Positions 17,544-25,659 of a DNA stretch of 64,000 nucleotides are shown piece after piece. The position numbers were made by a program, and so were the translations under genes. The notes beneath the pieces are model-generated. The model was not told the origin of the DNA and did no database searches. It saw only the letters and a program-made list of their open reading frames with translations. Source of the DNA: JANPIX01 sp031425195 (GTDB lineage Bacteria; Pseudomonadota; Alphaproteobacteria; Rhodobacterales; Rhodobacteraceae); contig JANPIX010000001.1 in the NCBI GenBank assembly GCA_031425195.1, positions 229,792 to 293,791 on the forward strand. Direction: 5' to 3'. Positions within the stretch are counted from its first letter, which is position 1. Each line of letters opens with the position of its first letter.

Positions 17544-19862
17544 GTGCCATCTTTTTCAAACACGCTTGAACAGGCCATCCACGGCGCACTGGCCCTTGCC
17601 AATGCCCGCCGCCATGAACTTGCCACTCTTGAACACCTTCTTCTGGCGCTGCTGGACGAACCAGATGCCGCGCGGGTGATGAAGGCCTGTTCGGTCAATC
17701 TGGACGAATTGCGCAAGACACTTGTCGATTTCATCGACGACGATTTGTCGACCCTTGTCACCGATGTCGAAGGCTCCGAAGCGGTGCCCACGGCGGCATT
17801 TCAGCGCGTGATCCAGCGCGCCGCGATCCATGTGCAATCGTCGGGCCGGACCGAAGTGACGGGGGCCAATGTGCTTGTCGCGATCTTTGCCGAACGCGAA
17901 TCCAATGCCGCCTATTTCCTCCAGGAACAAGACATGACGCGCTACGACGCCGTCAACTTCATCGCGCATGGCGTGGCGAAGGACCCATCCTATGGCGAAC
18001 CGAGGCCGGTTACCGGCGCCGATGAACCGCATGAAACCCCGAAGGCCGAAGCGGGCGAGGCCAAGGAGTCGGCCCTGTCCAAATATTGCGTCGACCTGAA
18101 CGTCAAAGCCCGCAAGGGCGAGGTTGACCCCCTGATCGGGCGCGAATCCGAAGTAGAACGCTGCATTCAGGTTCTGTGCCGCCGCCGCAAGAACAACCCG
18201 CTTCTGGTGGGTGATCCCGGTGTGGGCAAGACGGCCATCGCCGAAGGGCTGGCCTGGAAAATCGTGAACGGCGAAACCCCCGATATTCTGGCCGGGGCCA
18301 CGATCTATTCGCTCGACATGGGGTCGCTTCTGGCCGGAACCCGCTATCGCGGTGATTTCGAGGAACGTCTCAAGGCCGTCGTGAAGGAAATGGAGGATCA
18401 CCCCGACGCGATCCTGTTCATCGACGAAATCCATACGGTGATCGGCGCGGGTGCCACCTCTGGCGGTGCCATGGATGCGTCCAACCTGCTCAAACCATCG
18501 CTGCAGGGCGGCAAGCTGCGCTGCATGGGGTCGACCACCTACAAGGAATTTCGTCAACACTTTGAAAAGGACCGGGCCCTGTCGCGCCGGTTCCAGAAGA
18601 TCGACGTGAACGAACCGTCGGTGCCGGATGCGATCAAGATTCTGATGGGTCTGAAGCCGCATTTCGAAGAACACCACGACCTGCGCTACACAGCCGAGGC
18701 GATCAAGGCGGCTGTCGAACTTGCGGCCCGCTACATCAATGACCGCAAACTGCCCGACAGCGCCATCGACGTGATCGATGAGGCGGGCGCGGCACAGCAT
18801 CTGCTGTCGGACGCCAAACGCCGCAAGACCCTTGGCATCAAAGAGATAGAGGCTGTGGTCGCCAAGATCGCCCGCATCCCGCCAAAAAGCGTCAGCAAGG
18901 ACGACAGCGAAGTGCTGCGGGATCTGGAAAAGTCGCTCAAGCGGGTGGTGTTCGGTCAGGACAAAGCTGTTGAGGCGCTGTGTTCGGCCATCAAACTGGC
19001 CCGCGCGGGTTTGCGCGAACCTGAAAAGCCCATAGGCAACTATCTTTTTGCAGGCCCCACGGGTGTCGGTAAAACCGAGGTTGCAAAGCAGCTTGCCAAC
19101 ACGCTTGGTGTCGAACTGATCCGTTTTGACATGTCGGAATACATGGAAAAACATGCCGTTTCGCGGCTGATCGGCGCTCCTCCGGGCTATGTCGGGTTCG
19201 ATCAGGGTGGCATGCTCACCGATGGCGTCGATCAGCATCCGCATTGCGTCCTGCTGCTCGACGAAATGGAAAAGGCGCACCCGGATGTCTACAACATCCT
19301 GCTGCAGGTGATGGACCATGGGAAGCTGACCGACCATAACGGTCGCGCCGTTGATTTCCGCAACGTGATCCTGATCATGACAAGCAACGCAGGTGCATCT
19401 GAAATGTCCAAGGCGGCCATCGGCTTTGGCCGTGACCGGCGCACCGGCGAAGATACGGCAGCGATCGAGCGGACCTTCACACCCGAATTCCGCAACCGTC
19501 TGGACGCCGTGATCAGCTTTGCCCCCTTGGGCAAAGAGGTCATCATGCGCGTTGTCGAAAAGTTCGTCCTTCAACTCGAAGCGCAACTGATCGACCGCAA
19601 TGTGCACATCGAACTGTCACCCGAGGCTGCGATCTGGCTGGGTGACATGGGCTATGACGACAAGATGGGCGCGCGGCCTTTGGGGCGTGTTATTCAGGAA
19701 CACATCAAAAAGCCGCTGGCCGAAGAACTGTTGTTTGGCAAGCTGATGAAGGGTGGCCTTGTGAAGGTGATGGTCAAGGACGATGCCATCGAACTCATCA
19801 TCGAAGAGCCGCAGAAGCCAAGGTTGACCAAGGTGAAACCACCGCTGCTGACGGCAGAATGA
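17544..19862 (+). CDS. clpA: ATP-dependent Clp protease ATP-binding subunit ClpA
   Basis: AAA+ unfoldase that feeds substrates into ClpP. The 772-residue protein has an N-domain of two Clp repeats (residues 1-145, LEHLLLALLDE), an acidic linker, D1 with Walker A GDPGVGKT near 223 and Walker B LFIDEIH near 292, and D2 with GPTGVGKT near 504 and LLLDEMEKAH. The start is GTG, preceded by AGGAG with 8-nt spacing. ClpS, often adjacent upstream, is not seen in the 175-bp gap. A terminator follows directly. Confidence 0.97.
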   Translation: MPSFSNTLEQAIHGALALANARRHELATLEHLLLALLDEPDAARVMKACSVNLDELRKTLVDFIDDDLSTLVTDVEGSEAVPTAAFQRVIQRAAIHVQSSGRTEVTGANVLVAIFAERESNAAYFLQEQDMTRYDAVNFIAHGVAKDPSYGEPRPVTGADEPHETPKAEAGEAKESALSKYCVDLNVKARKGEVDPLIGRESEVERCIQVLCRRRKNNPLLVGDPGVGKTAIAEGLAWKIVNGETPDILAGATIYSLDMGSLLAGTRYRGDFEERLKAVVKEMEDHPDAILFIDEIHTVIGAGATSGGAMDASNLLKPSLQGGKLRCMGSTTYKEFRQHFEKDRALSRRFQKIDVNEPSVPDAIKILMGLKPHFEEHHDLRYTAEAIKAAVELAARYINDRKLPDSAIDVIDEAGAAQHLLSDAKRRKTLGIKEIEAVVAKIARIPPKSVSKDDSEVLRDLEKSLKRVVFGQDKAVEALCSAIKLARAGLREPEKPIGNYLFAGPTGVGKTEVAKQLANTLGVELIRFDMSEYMEKHAVSRLIGAPPGYVGFDQGGMLTDGVDQHPHCVLLLDEMEKAHPDVYNILLQVMDHGKLTDHNGRAVDFRNVILIMTSNAGASEMSKAAIGFGRDRRTGEDTAAIERTFTPEFRNRLDAVISFAPLGKEVIMRVVEKFVLQLEAQLIDRNVHIELSPEAAIWLGDMGYDDKMGARPLGRVIQEHIKKPLAEELLFGKLMKGGLVKVMVKDDAIELIIEEPQKPRLTKVKPPLLTAE

Positions 19863-19880
19863 CCTAACAGCCTTACAAAG

Positions 19881-19906
19881 AAACCCCCGCCTTCGCGGGG
19901 GTTTTT
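19881..19906. terminator. Intrinsic terminator between clpA and the convergent OmpA-like gene
   Basis: CCCCCGC-CTTC-GCGGGGG (19884-19901) with AAA before and TTTTT after. It ends clpA transcription and, being flanked by A and T runs, probably also serves the convergent gene ending at 19924. Confidence 0.9.
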
Positions 19907-19923
19907 ATTGCAGCCCACCCCTG

Positions 19924-21546
19924 TCAACGCTCCGTCAGCTTCAGTTCGATCCGCCGGTTCTGTGCCAGTTCAACCGGCGTGCTTCCCTTCGACACAGGTT
20001 GCCATTCGCCAAACCCAGTGGCGGCAAGCCGCTGCGGTGCAAAGCCCAGATCGTCCTGCATGTACCGAACCACCGACAGCGCCCGCCCCTGGCTCAGTTC
20101 CCAGTTGTCGGCAAAGGCACCGTTGCCGGACAAGGGGATGTTGTCAGTATGCCCGTCCACACGGATGATCCAATCGATTCCCGGCGGAATATCCGCGATC
20201 ACCTCATTCAGGGTGGCCACAACCTGCGCGATCTGCGCACGGCCTTCCGGGGCCAGCGTCGCCGAACCCGGGGTGAACAGAACTTCGGACGAAAAGACGA
20301 ACCTGTCGCCCACGATCCGCACGCCTTCGCGCCCCGCCAGAACCTGCCGCAACTGACCAAAGAATTCTGATCGGAATTTCTCCAGATCCTGCGCTTCGGC
20401 CTCAAGCCGCACACGTTCTGCCTCTTCCAGATCAGCGCGCTGCCGCTGTTCCGCAGCAACTTGGGCAAGTGCCGAATTCAACTGGGTGCCCAAAGCCTCC
20501 AGCTGCACCTTGTTCGCCTCGTCCTTGGCCCCGGCTGCATTCAACAAGCCTTGCAGTGATCCAAGCTGACCGCGCAAAGCCGCGATCTGTTCGTTCAAAA
20601 GCGCCATACGGCGCTGCGCCTCCAGCGATTTCTGCTGTTCCGTCGACAGGGCCGCCTGCGCCACGGCAAGCAATGTGCCCGGGTCACCCCCCAGTTCGGC
20701 CTCTGCTTGCGCCGCCTTGGTCTGGGCGGCGGCAAGCAGGGTCAACGTCTCCTCTGCCCGCTTGCGCTGTTCTTCAAGGGCAAGCGTCATCGACATCAGT
20801 TCTGTATCCGACGATTTCAGCTTTTCTCGCAGGGCGGCCAAGGCGGCGGCATCGGTCAGACGCGCTGCCTCTGCCTCGGTCAATTCCGCCCGCGCGGCGT
20901 CCAGCGCAGACGCACTTTGCCCGGCTTCGGACTTCAGGCTGGCAATCAGCGACTCAAGTGCCTCACGCCGTACCGCGGCCAGACGTGCCGCCTCCTCCTG
21001 CGCATCAACTTCGTCCCGCGCCGCCGCGAGCGCGAGATCAAGCGCCTCTTTCTCGCTCAGCAACCGCGCTTCGGCGTCCTGCAAGGCCGCCACCGACGCG
21101 GTGAGCGTCGCCACCTGCCCCTGCGTCGCCGCCCGTTCGGCCAGCAACGTCGCAACCTGCGCCTCGAATGACGTGATCCGCGCCGCGGCCGCCTCCAACT
21201 CGCCTTGGCGGGCCGTCAACTGGCCAGACAGCGAGGCGATCAGATCATCCTGTTCCCGCCCCCGCGCCTGCGCCGCCGTCAGGCTTACTCCAAGGCGGCC
21301 TACTTCGCTTTGCAAGGCCGAGGCGCGGTTCCGTTCCAGCCCCAGCGCGTCGGCAAGGCTGTTTACCTGCGCACTCAGATCGTCAAGTTCGCCGTCCTGT
21401 TCCGTGATGGTTTCCCGCAGCACGGTCTGCACCACCATGAAGATGGTCAGCACGAACATGAGAACGAGCAGCAGCGTCGTCAGGGCATCAACGAACCCCG
21501 GCCAGATCGGTGCTTCGGCGCGTGACCCACGACGCGACAGGCCCAT
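19924..21546 (-). CDS. OmpA/MotB-like peptidoglycan-binding protein with long coiled coil
   Basis: A 540-residue protein with one transmembrane segment near residues 20-42 (ALTTLLLVLMFVLTIFMVVQ), a very long Ala/Glu/Arg-rich coiled coil (about 55-385) and a C-terminal OmpA-like domain (about 410-540) with RVDGHTDNIP and SQGRALSVVRYM, the residues that bind peptidoglycan diaminopimelate. The topology is that of MotB or TolR-like stators joined to a long periplasmic arm. Located 3 bp downstream of an ExbB/MotA-like gene, so both probably form one proton-driven membrane complex. Flagellar genes are absent, arguing against true MotB. Confidence 0.85.
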   Translation of the reverse strand: MGLSRRGSRAEAPIWPGFVDALTTLLLVLMFVLTIFMVVQTVLRETITEQDGELDDLSAQVNSLADALGLERNRASALQSEVGRLGVSLTAAQARGREQDDLIASLSGQLTARQGELEAAAARITSFEAQVATLLAERAATQGQVATLTASVAALQDAEARLLSEKEALDLALAAARDEVDAQEEAARLAAVRREALESLIASLKSEAGQSASALDAARAELTEAEAARLTDAAALAALREKLKSSDTELMSMTLALEEQRKRAEETLTLLAAAQTKAAQAEAELGGDPGTLLAVAQAALSTEQQKSLEAQRRMALLNEQIAALRGQLGSLQGLLNAAGAKDEANKVQLEALGTQLNSALAQVAAEQRQRADLEEAERVRLEAEAQDLEKFRSEFFGQLRQVLAGREGVRIVGDRFVFSSEVLFTPGSATLAPEGRAQIAQVVATLNEVIADIPPGIDWIIRVDGHTDNIPLSGNGAFADNWELSQGRALSVVRYMQDDLGFAPQRLAATGFGEWQPVSKGSTPVELAQNRRIELKLTER

Positions 21547-21549
21547 GGC

Positions 21550-22734
21550 TCAGGCCTTCCCGACAGGGCTGCGCGACAACGTGCGAATGGCTGACGTCAA
21601 CGCCGACAGGTCGGCCCGCAGGTCGGCAATGCTTTCCTGCCGTCCGGCCGAAATTTCCTCCAGTATCCGCAAAAGCTGCACGTCGATCGACCGCAGGCGC
21701 ATCCGGCTTTCGGCGTCCGCGCTGGCCCCGCCTTCAGGCAGCGCAAGCACCGCCGCCAGCCGGTCCTGCCCATCCGCGATGCGCACCAGCAGGGCCGTTT
21801 GCGCATTGCCTTCATCACCCCCCGCCACACCAACCGCCAGATGCTCCACAGCATCTGCCAGATTGGCCAGCCGTTCCTCCAGCATGGCGCGGCTGAGTTC
21901 GGCCTGCCCGTGCAGGGTCTGCAGCGCCTCCATCTGCCCGGTCAGATTGTCCAGAAGCCCGGCCATCTGGCCGCCGTCGCCGCCATCGCCTTCCATCTCG
22001 CCCGACCCAAACCCAAGGCGGGTGATTGTGGACAGCCATTCCTCCAACTCGCGGTAGAACCGGTTCTGCCCGTGGCTTGCGAACAGTTCCAGAAGGCCCA
22101 CCACCAACGAACCCGCAAGGCCCAGAAGCGATGATGAAAACGCCGTGCCCATGCCACCCAACTGCGCCTCCAGCCCGGACATCAGCTTGGAAAACACATC
22201 AACGCCGGTTTCACCCTCTTGCGGGGCCAGCCCCCTGATGGTGTCAACCATCGCCGGAATTGTCGTGGCAAGGCCGTAGAACGTGCCCAGAAGACCAAGG
22301 AAGATCAGCAGGTTGGTCAGATACCGCGTGATATCGCGCGCCTCGTCGATCCGTGTCGCAACGGAATCGAGGATGGACACAGCACCCGACGACGGGATCG
22401 TGGTCTTGGCCCCCCGCGACCCAAGTTGCGCCGCCAACGGGGCCAACAGGCGCGGGGCTGCTGAAAATTCCAACCCCGGACGGGCCTTCACGAAATCCTC
22501 GATCCACCCGACTGACTGGAACAGTTGGTAAACCTGCCAAAAGCAGGAAAACACCCCGATGACGAAAACCAGCCCGATGAAAGCGTTCAGTTCGGGTGTC
22601 GCCCCAAAGACCGGGCGCAAGGCACCAAACGAAAACCAGATGCCCGCGCCCAGCAGGGCAAGCACGATCAGCATGAAGGTCAGCTGCCTGATCGGTTGGG
22701 CAAAAGTCACGGGCCGTCCAGTCATTCGTTCCAT
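21550..22734 (-). CDS. ExbB/MotA/TolQ-like membrane protein
   Basis: A roughly 394-residue inner-membrane protein with transmembrane segments near residues 18-38 and 52-74, and a MotA/TolQ/ExbB-like core (LLIFLGLLGTFYGLA and FSSSLLGLAGSLVVGLLEL) followed by a long cytoplasmic helical tail. MotA/ExbB proteins form proton-conducting stators with a single-span partner; here the partner is the OmpA-domain protein 3 bp downstream. ATG 22734 is my preferred start; 22770 is in frame but has no ribosome-binding site. What load the motor drives is unknown. Confidence 0.8.
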   Translation of the reverse strand: MERMTGRPVTFAQPIRQLTFMLIVLALLGAGIWFSFGALRPVFGATPELNAFIGLVFVIGVFSCFWQVYQLFQSVGWIEDFVKARPGLEFSAAPRLLAPLAAQLGSRGAKTTIPSSGAVSILDSVATRIDEARDITRYLTNLLIFLGLLGTFYGLATTIPAMVDTIRGLAPQEGETGVDVFSKLMSGLEAQLGGMGTAFSSSLLGLAGSLVVGLLELFASHGQNRFYRELEEWLSTITRLGFGSGEMEGDGGDGGQMAGLLDNLTGQMEALQTLHGQAELSRAMLEERLANLADAVEHLAVGVAGGDEGNAQTALLVRIADGQDRLAAVLALPEGGASADAESRMRLRSIDVQLLRILEEISAGRQESIADLRADLSALTSAIRTLSRSPVGKA

Positions 22735-22868
22735 GCGTTGCCTGCGGCCCCTGATCTGGTCGGTCTGCATCCATCGGGCGACCCGTGATCTGTGTCACAT
22801 CGGGGCGGCCCTGTGCCTCAACCAGAACCATAGGGGCTTGGTGCTTTTCTGCCAAGCGCGAAGGCGGA

Positions 22869-23405
22869 TCACCGGGCCAATTCGCGTACCCGCTGCGCCA
22901 GCCAATCCAGATCGGCGTCCACAATGCCCAGCGTTTTCAGATGTGCCACCGTGTTCCAAAGGTAATCGCGGTTCGGCCCCTTGGTGCCATGGCGCTGCGC
23001 AATCAGTTCGGCCTGATCGTCAGGCGTCAGGCCATCGGCATATTGGTCGTGGTCGCGGTTGATCACATAGGCCACAGCCGCGACCTGCCGCCCGTCTCGC
23101 AGGGTGACGTCAAGCCATTCCTCGCGGTAGGCATAGGAAATCAGTTCCCGTTCCCGCAGGGTATCCAGTGCCTTCTGTTCCTGCCCGGCGGCCACCCGAA
23201 AGGCGATGCCATCGCAATGGTCACCCGCCGACAGGTCAAGCGCCAGAACAAGGCCCGGCGCTGCCGGTGTGCCCCGGTAATGTACCGACCACATGCAGAA
23301 CCGCCGTTGCCAGCCGTTCAACCGGGCCACCTGGCTTTCCGCGACTTCAAAACACGGGTCCCACATCAGGGAACCGTATCCAAAGACCCAAAGCGGTTCA
23401 TGCAT
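22869..23405 (-). CDS. chaC: Gamma-glutamylcyclotransferase, ChaC family
   Basis: A 178-residue protein matching ChaC, which degrades glutathione to 5-oxoproline and Cys-Gly in the cytoplasm. The substrate-binding motif FGYGSLMWDP stands at residues 8-17 and the probable catalytic Glu lies in SYAYREEWL (near residue 92). Length fits bacterial ChaC. Divergent from the DUF2125 gene with 62 bp between. Glyoxalase II and the GST-kappa-like gene elsewhere in the window are also glutathione-related, but not adjacent. Confidence 0.9.
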   Translation of the reverse strand: MHEPLWVFGYGSLMWDPCFEVAESQVARLNGWQRRFCMWSVHYRGTPAAPGLVLALDLSAGDHCDGIAFRVAAGQEQKALDTLRERELISYAYREEWLDVTLRDGRQVAAVAYVINRDHDQYADGLTPDDQAELIAQRHGTKGPNRDYLWNTVAHLKTLGIVDADLDWLAQRVRELAR

Positions 23406-23467
23406 CGGCTGGCCCTTCCCGGTTTGCGGCTGTAAACATCAGGGCGGACAGATTTGAAAGGGCGGCG

Positions 23468-24475
23468 ATGCGCTGGCTGACAGCAGTGGTGTTGATCGTG
23501 GCAACCCTGTGGGGGGGCTATTGGGTCGTGGGGTCGCGCGTGATCGACCGGCAGGCGCGGGCGTGGTTTGAAACCGAACAAGCCGCCGGACGTGACGCGC
23601 GTTATGAAAGCCTGTCGGTGTCGGGGTTCCCCAACCGCTTTGACGTCACGGTGAACGGCCTTCACCTTGCCGCGCCGGACGGCTCGGTCGTTTGGAATGC
23701 GCCCTTTGCCCAGATCTTCGCGCTTACCTACAAACCTTGGCACCTGATTGCTGCGCTGTCGCCAACGCAGACCTTTACCCTGCCTGATCAAAGCGTCACC
23801 CTGACATCGACCTACCTGCAAGGCAGCCTTGTCATGACCCCCGACAGCGGCTTTGGCCTGAACCGCATTGCCGTGGTGGGCCGCGATCTGACCACCGCCT
23901 CCGATGCCGGCTGGTCTGTGACGGCGGCCGAGGTTGATGTCGGCTCCCGCAGGGTGGCGGATGACGCGCGTTCCCATCAGCTTGGCCTGCGCATCACCGA
24001 CCTTGCGCCCGGCCCTGCGCTGACGGCCCCCCTGACGGCTGGAACAGACCTTCCCGGCGTCATCGGCCTGATCGAGGCGGACGCCACACTGCACCTGACA
24101 GCCCCGCTTGACAGGTTCGCCGCCGAAAATCCGCCACAGGTGACCGGCCTGTCGGTCGCGTCGGTCAAGATTGTCTGGGGTGGTGTGATCCTGACGGGCA
24201 AAGGCGATCTGTCTGCCGCGCCGGATGGTCTGGCCGAAGGGCGCATCGAATGGACGCTGGCGAACTGGCCAAAGGTGCCCCCCGCCCTTGTGGCCCTTGG
24301 CCTTGTCAAACCCGAGGTGGAAGAAACCGTTACCCGCATGTTCGTAGTGCTGGCGGCACAGTCGCCAGACCCTTCCACGGTGACCCTGCCCCTTGTGTTC
24401 AGCGGCGGCTGGGCCAGCCTTGGCCCCCTGCCGCTTGGTCCTGCGCCAAGGTTGAACGGCGGCTTTGGGCTGTAG
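23468..24475 (+). CDS. DUF2125 family exported protein
   Basis: A 335-residue protein with an N-terminal membrane anchor or signal (residues 3-22, Trp/Val-rich) and a long all-beta periplasmic region of the DUF2125 family (ARYESLSVSGFPNRFDVTV, then repeated LTLPD-type strands). Function is unknown; the family resembles lipid- or LPS-transfer AsmA-like folds only vaguely. GAAAGGG precedes ATG 23468. The next gene starts inside its stop codon, so the two are coupled. Confidence 0.85.
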   Translation: MRWLTAVVLIVATLWGGYWVVGSRVIDRQARAWFETEQAAGRDARYESLSVSGFPNRFDVTVNGLHLAAPDGSVVWNAPFAQIFALTYKPWHLIAALSPTQTFTLPDQSVTLTSTYLQGSLVMTPDSGFGLNRIAVVGRDLTTASDAGWSVTAAEVDVGSRRVADDARSHQLGLRITDLAPGPALTAPLTAGTDLPGVIGLIEADATLHLTAPLDRFAAENPPQVTGLSVASVKIVWGGVILTGKGDLSAAPDGLAEGRIEWTLANWPKVPPALVALGLVKPEVEETVTRMFVVLAAQSPDPSTVTLPLVFSGGWASLGPLPLGPAPRLNGGFGL

Positions 24476-25659
24476 TGCAACCGCTTGACATCGCCATTGC
24501 AGGCGCGGGGATCGGCGGGCTGGCCGCGGCCTGCCTGCTTGCGGCGCAGGGACACCGCATCACAGTGTTGGAACGATTTGCCACGCCACGACCGCTCGGT
24601 TCCGGGCTGGTGATCCAGCCGGTCGGTCTGGCCGTGCTGGACCGCATCTGCGCAGGGCAGGCGGCACGGCAGTTGGGCGCGCCGATCCAGCGGATGCTGG
24701 GGCATCAGCAGACGGGCCGCGAGGTGCTGAACGTCACCTACCGCACGAAGCACCCCGGTCTTGCCATGCACCGCGCCGCCCTGTTCGATGTACTGTGGCA
24801 GGCGACGTTGAAGGCAGGCGCGGCGATCCTTGCCGGATCTGCCGTCGTTCAAAGCAGCCCGGCGCAGGCCGACAGGCGAATGCTGCATCTGGCCAGTGGT
24901 GCGGTGCATGGTCCGTATGACCTTGTGGTCGATGCGGGCGGCGCATCTTCCCCGCTGTCGCCCCTCCGCTCCCGTGCCTTGCCGTTCGGGGCGATCTGGG
25001 GGCATGTGCCGTGGCCCGCTGATACCGCCCTGCCGGCCAACGCGCTGCGCCAGCGATATCATCATGCGGCGCGCATGGCGGGCATTCTTCCCATCGGGCG
25101 GCTGCCCGGCGACGACACGCCCCGTGCGGCGGTGTTCTGGTCGCTGCCGGTGGATCAGCTTGAAGGCTGGGGGGCGCAGGACATCACGGCGTGGAAGGAT
25201 CAGGCAACCGCCCTTTGGCCGGAACTCGCGCCGTTTCTGCACACCATCGAACGCACCGATCAGATGACCCCCGCCCGTTACACCCATGGCAGTCTGCGAC
25301 GGCCTTGGTCGCCCGGTCTGGTCCACATCGGCGACGCCGCCCACCGCGCCAGCCCGCAACTTGGACAGGGTGCCAACATGGCGCTTCTTGACGCCTTTGC
25401 CCTTGCCGAGGCGCTTGGCAACGTACCCCTTGCCGATGCGCTGCCCGCCTATGCCCGCGCCCGCCGCTGGCATGTGCGCAGTTACCAGACGATGAGCCGA
25501 CTGTTCACCCCGATGTACCAATCACACAGTCGCGGCCTGCCGATGATCCGGGACCATCTGCTGTCACCGCTGTCCGGCTGGCCGCTTGTGCGCGGCCTTC
25601 TGACGGCGCTGGTGTCGGGCGACATGATCCCGCCCGTTGCGTCAAGCCGCTTCCCGTGA
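24475..25659 (+). CDS. FAD-dependent monooxygenase (PHBH/UbiH-like)
   Basis: A 394-residue flavoprotein hydroxylase. The dinucleotide-binding GAGIGGL motif is at residues 9-15, the DG-type segment is in the middle, and HIGDAAHRASPQLGQGANMALLD near residue 285 contacts the FAD ribityl chain. Relatives hydroxylate aromatic rings such as ubiquinone precursors or salicylate; the substrate here is unknown. The start is GTG, sharing one base with the TAG of the DUF2125 gene (TAGTG). The C terminus overlaps the convergent DUF2339 gene by 18 bp. Confidence 0.85.
   Translation: MQPLDIAIAGAGIGGLAAACLLAAQGHRITVLERFATPRPLGSGLVIQPVGLAVLDRICAGQAARQLGAPIQRMLGHQQTGREVLNVTYRTKHPGLAMHRAALFDVLWQATLKAGAAILAGSAVVQSSPAQADRRMLHLASGAVHGPYDLVVDAGGASSPLSPLRSRALPFGAIWGHVPWPADTALPANALRQRYHHAARMAGILPIGRLPGDDTPRAAVFWSLPVDQLEGWGAQDITAWKDQATALWPELAPFLHTIERTDQMTPARYTHGSLRRPWSPGLVHIGDAAHRASPQLGQGANMALLDAFALAEALGNVPLADALPAYARARRWHVRSYQTMSRLFTPMYQSHSRGLPMIRDHLLSPLSGWPLVRGLLTALVSGDMIPPVASSRFP

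Noticed and set aside
17556..19607. 683-residue open frame antisense to clpA
   Set aside because: Antisense shadow of a high-GC gene; clpA has all expected motifs on the other strand.
20675..22057. 460-residue Ser/Ala/Arg-rich open frame antisense to the OmpA-like gene
   Set aside because: Low-complexity mirror of the coiled-coil coding sequence.
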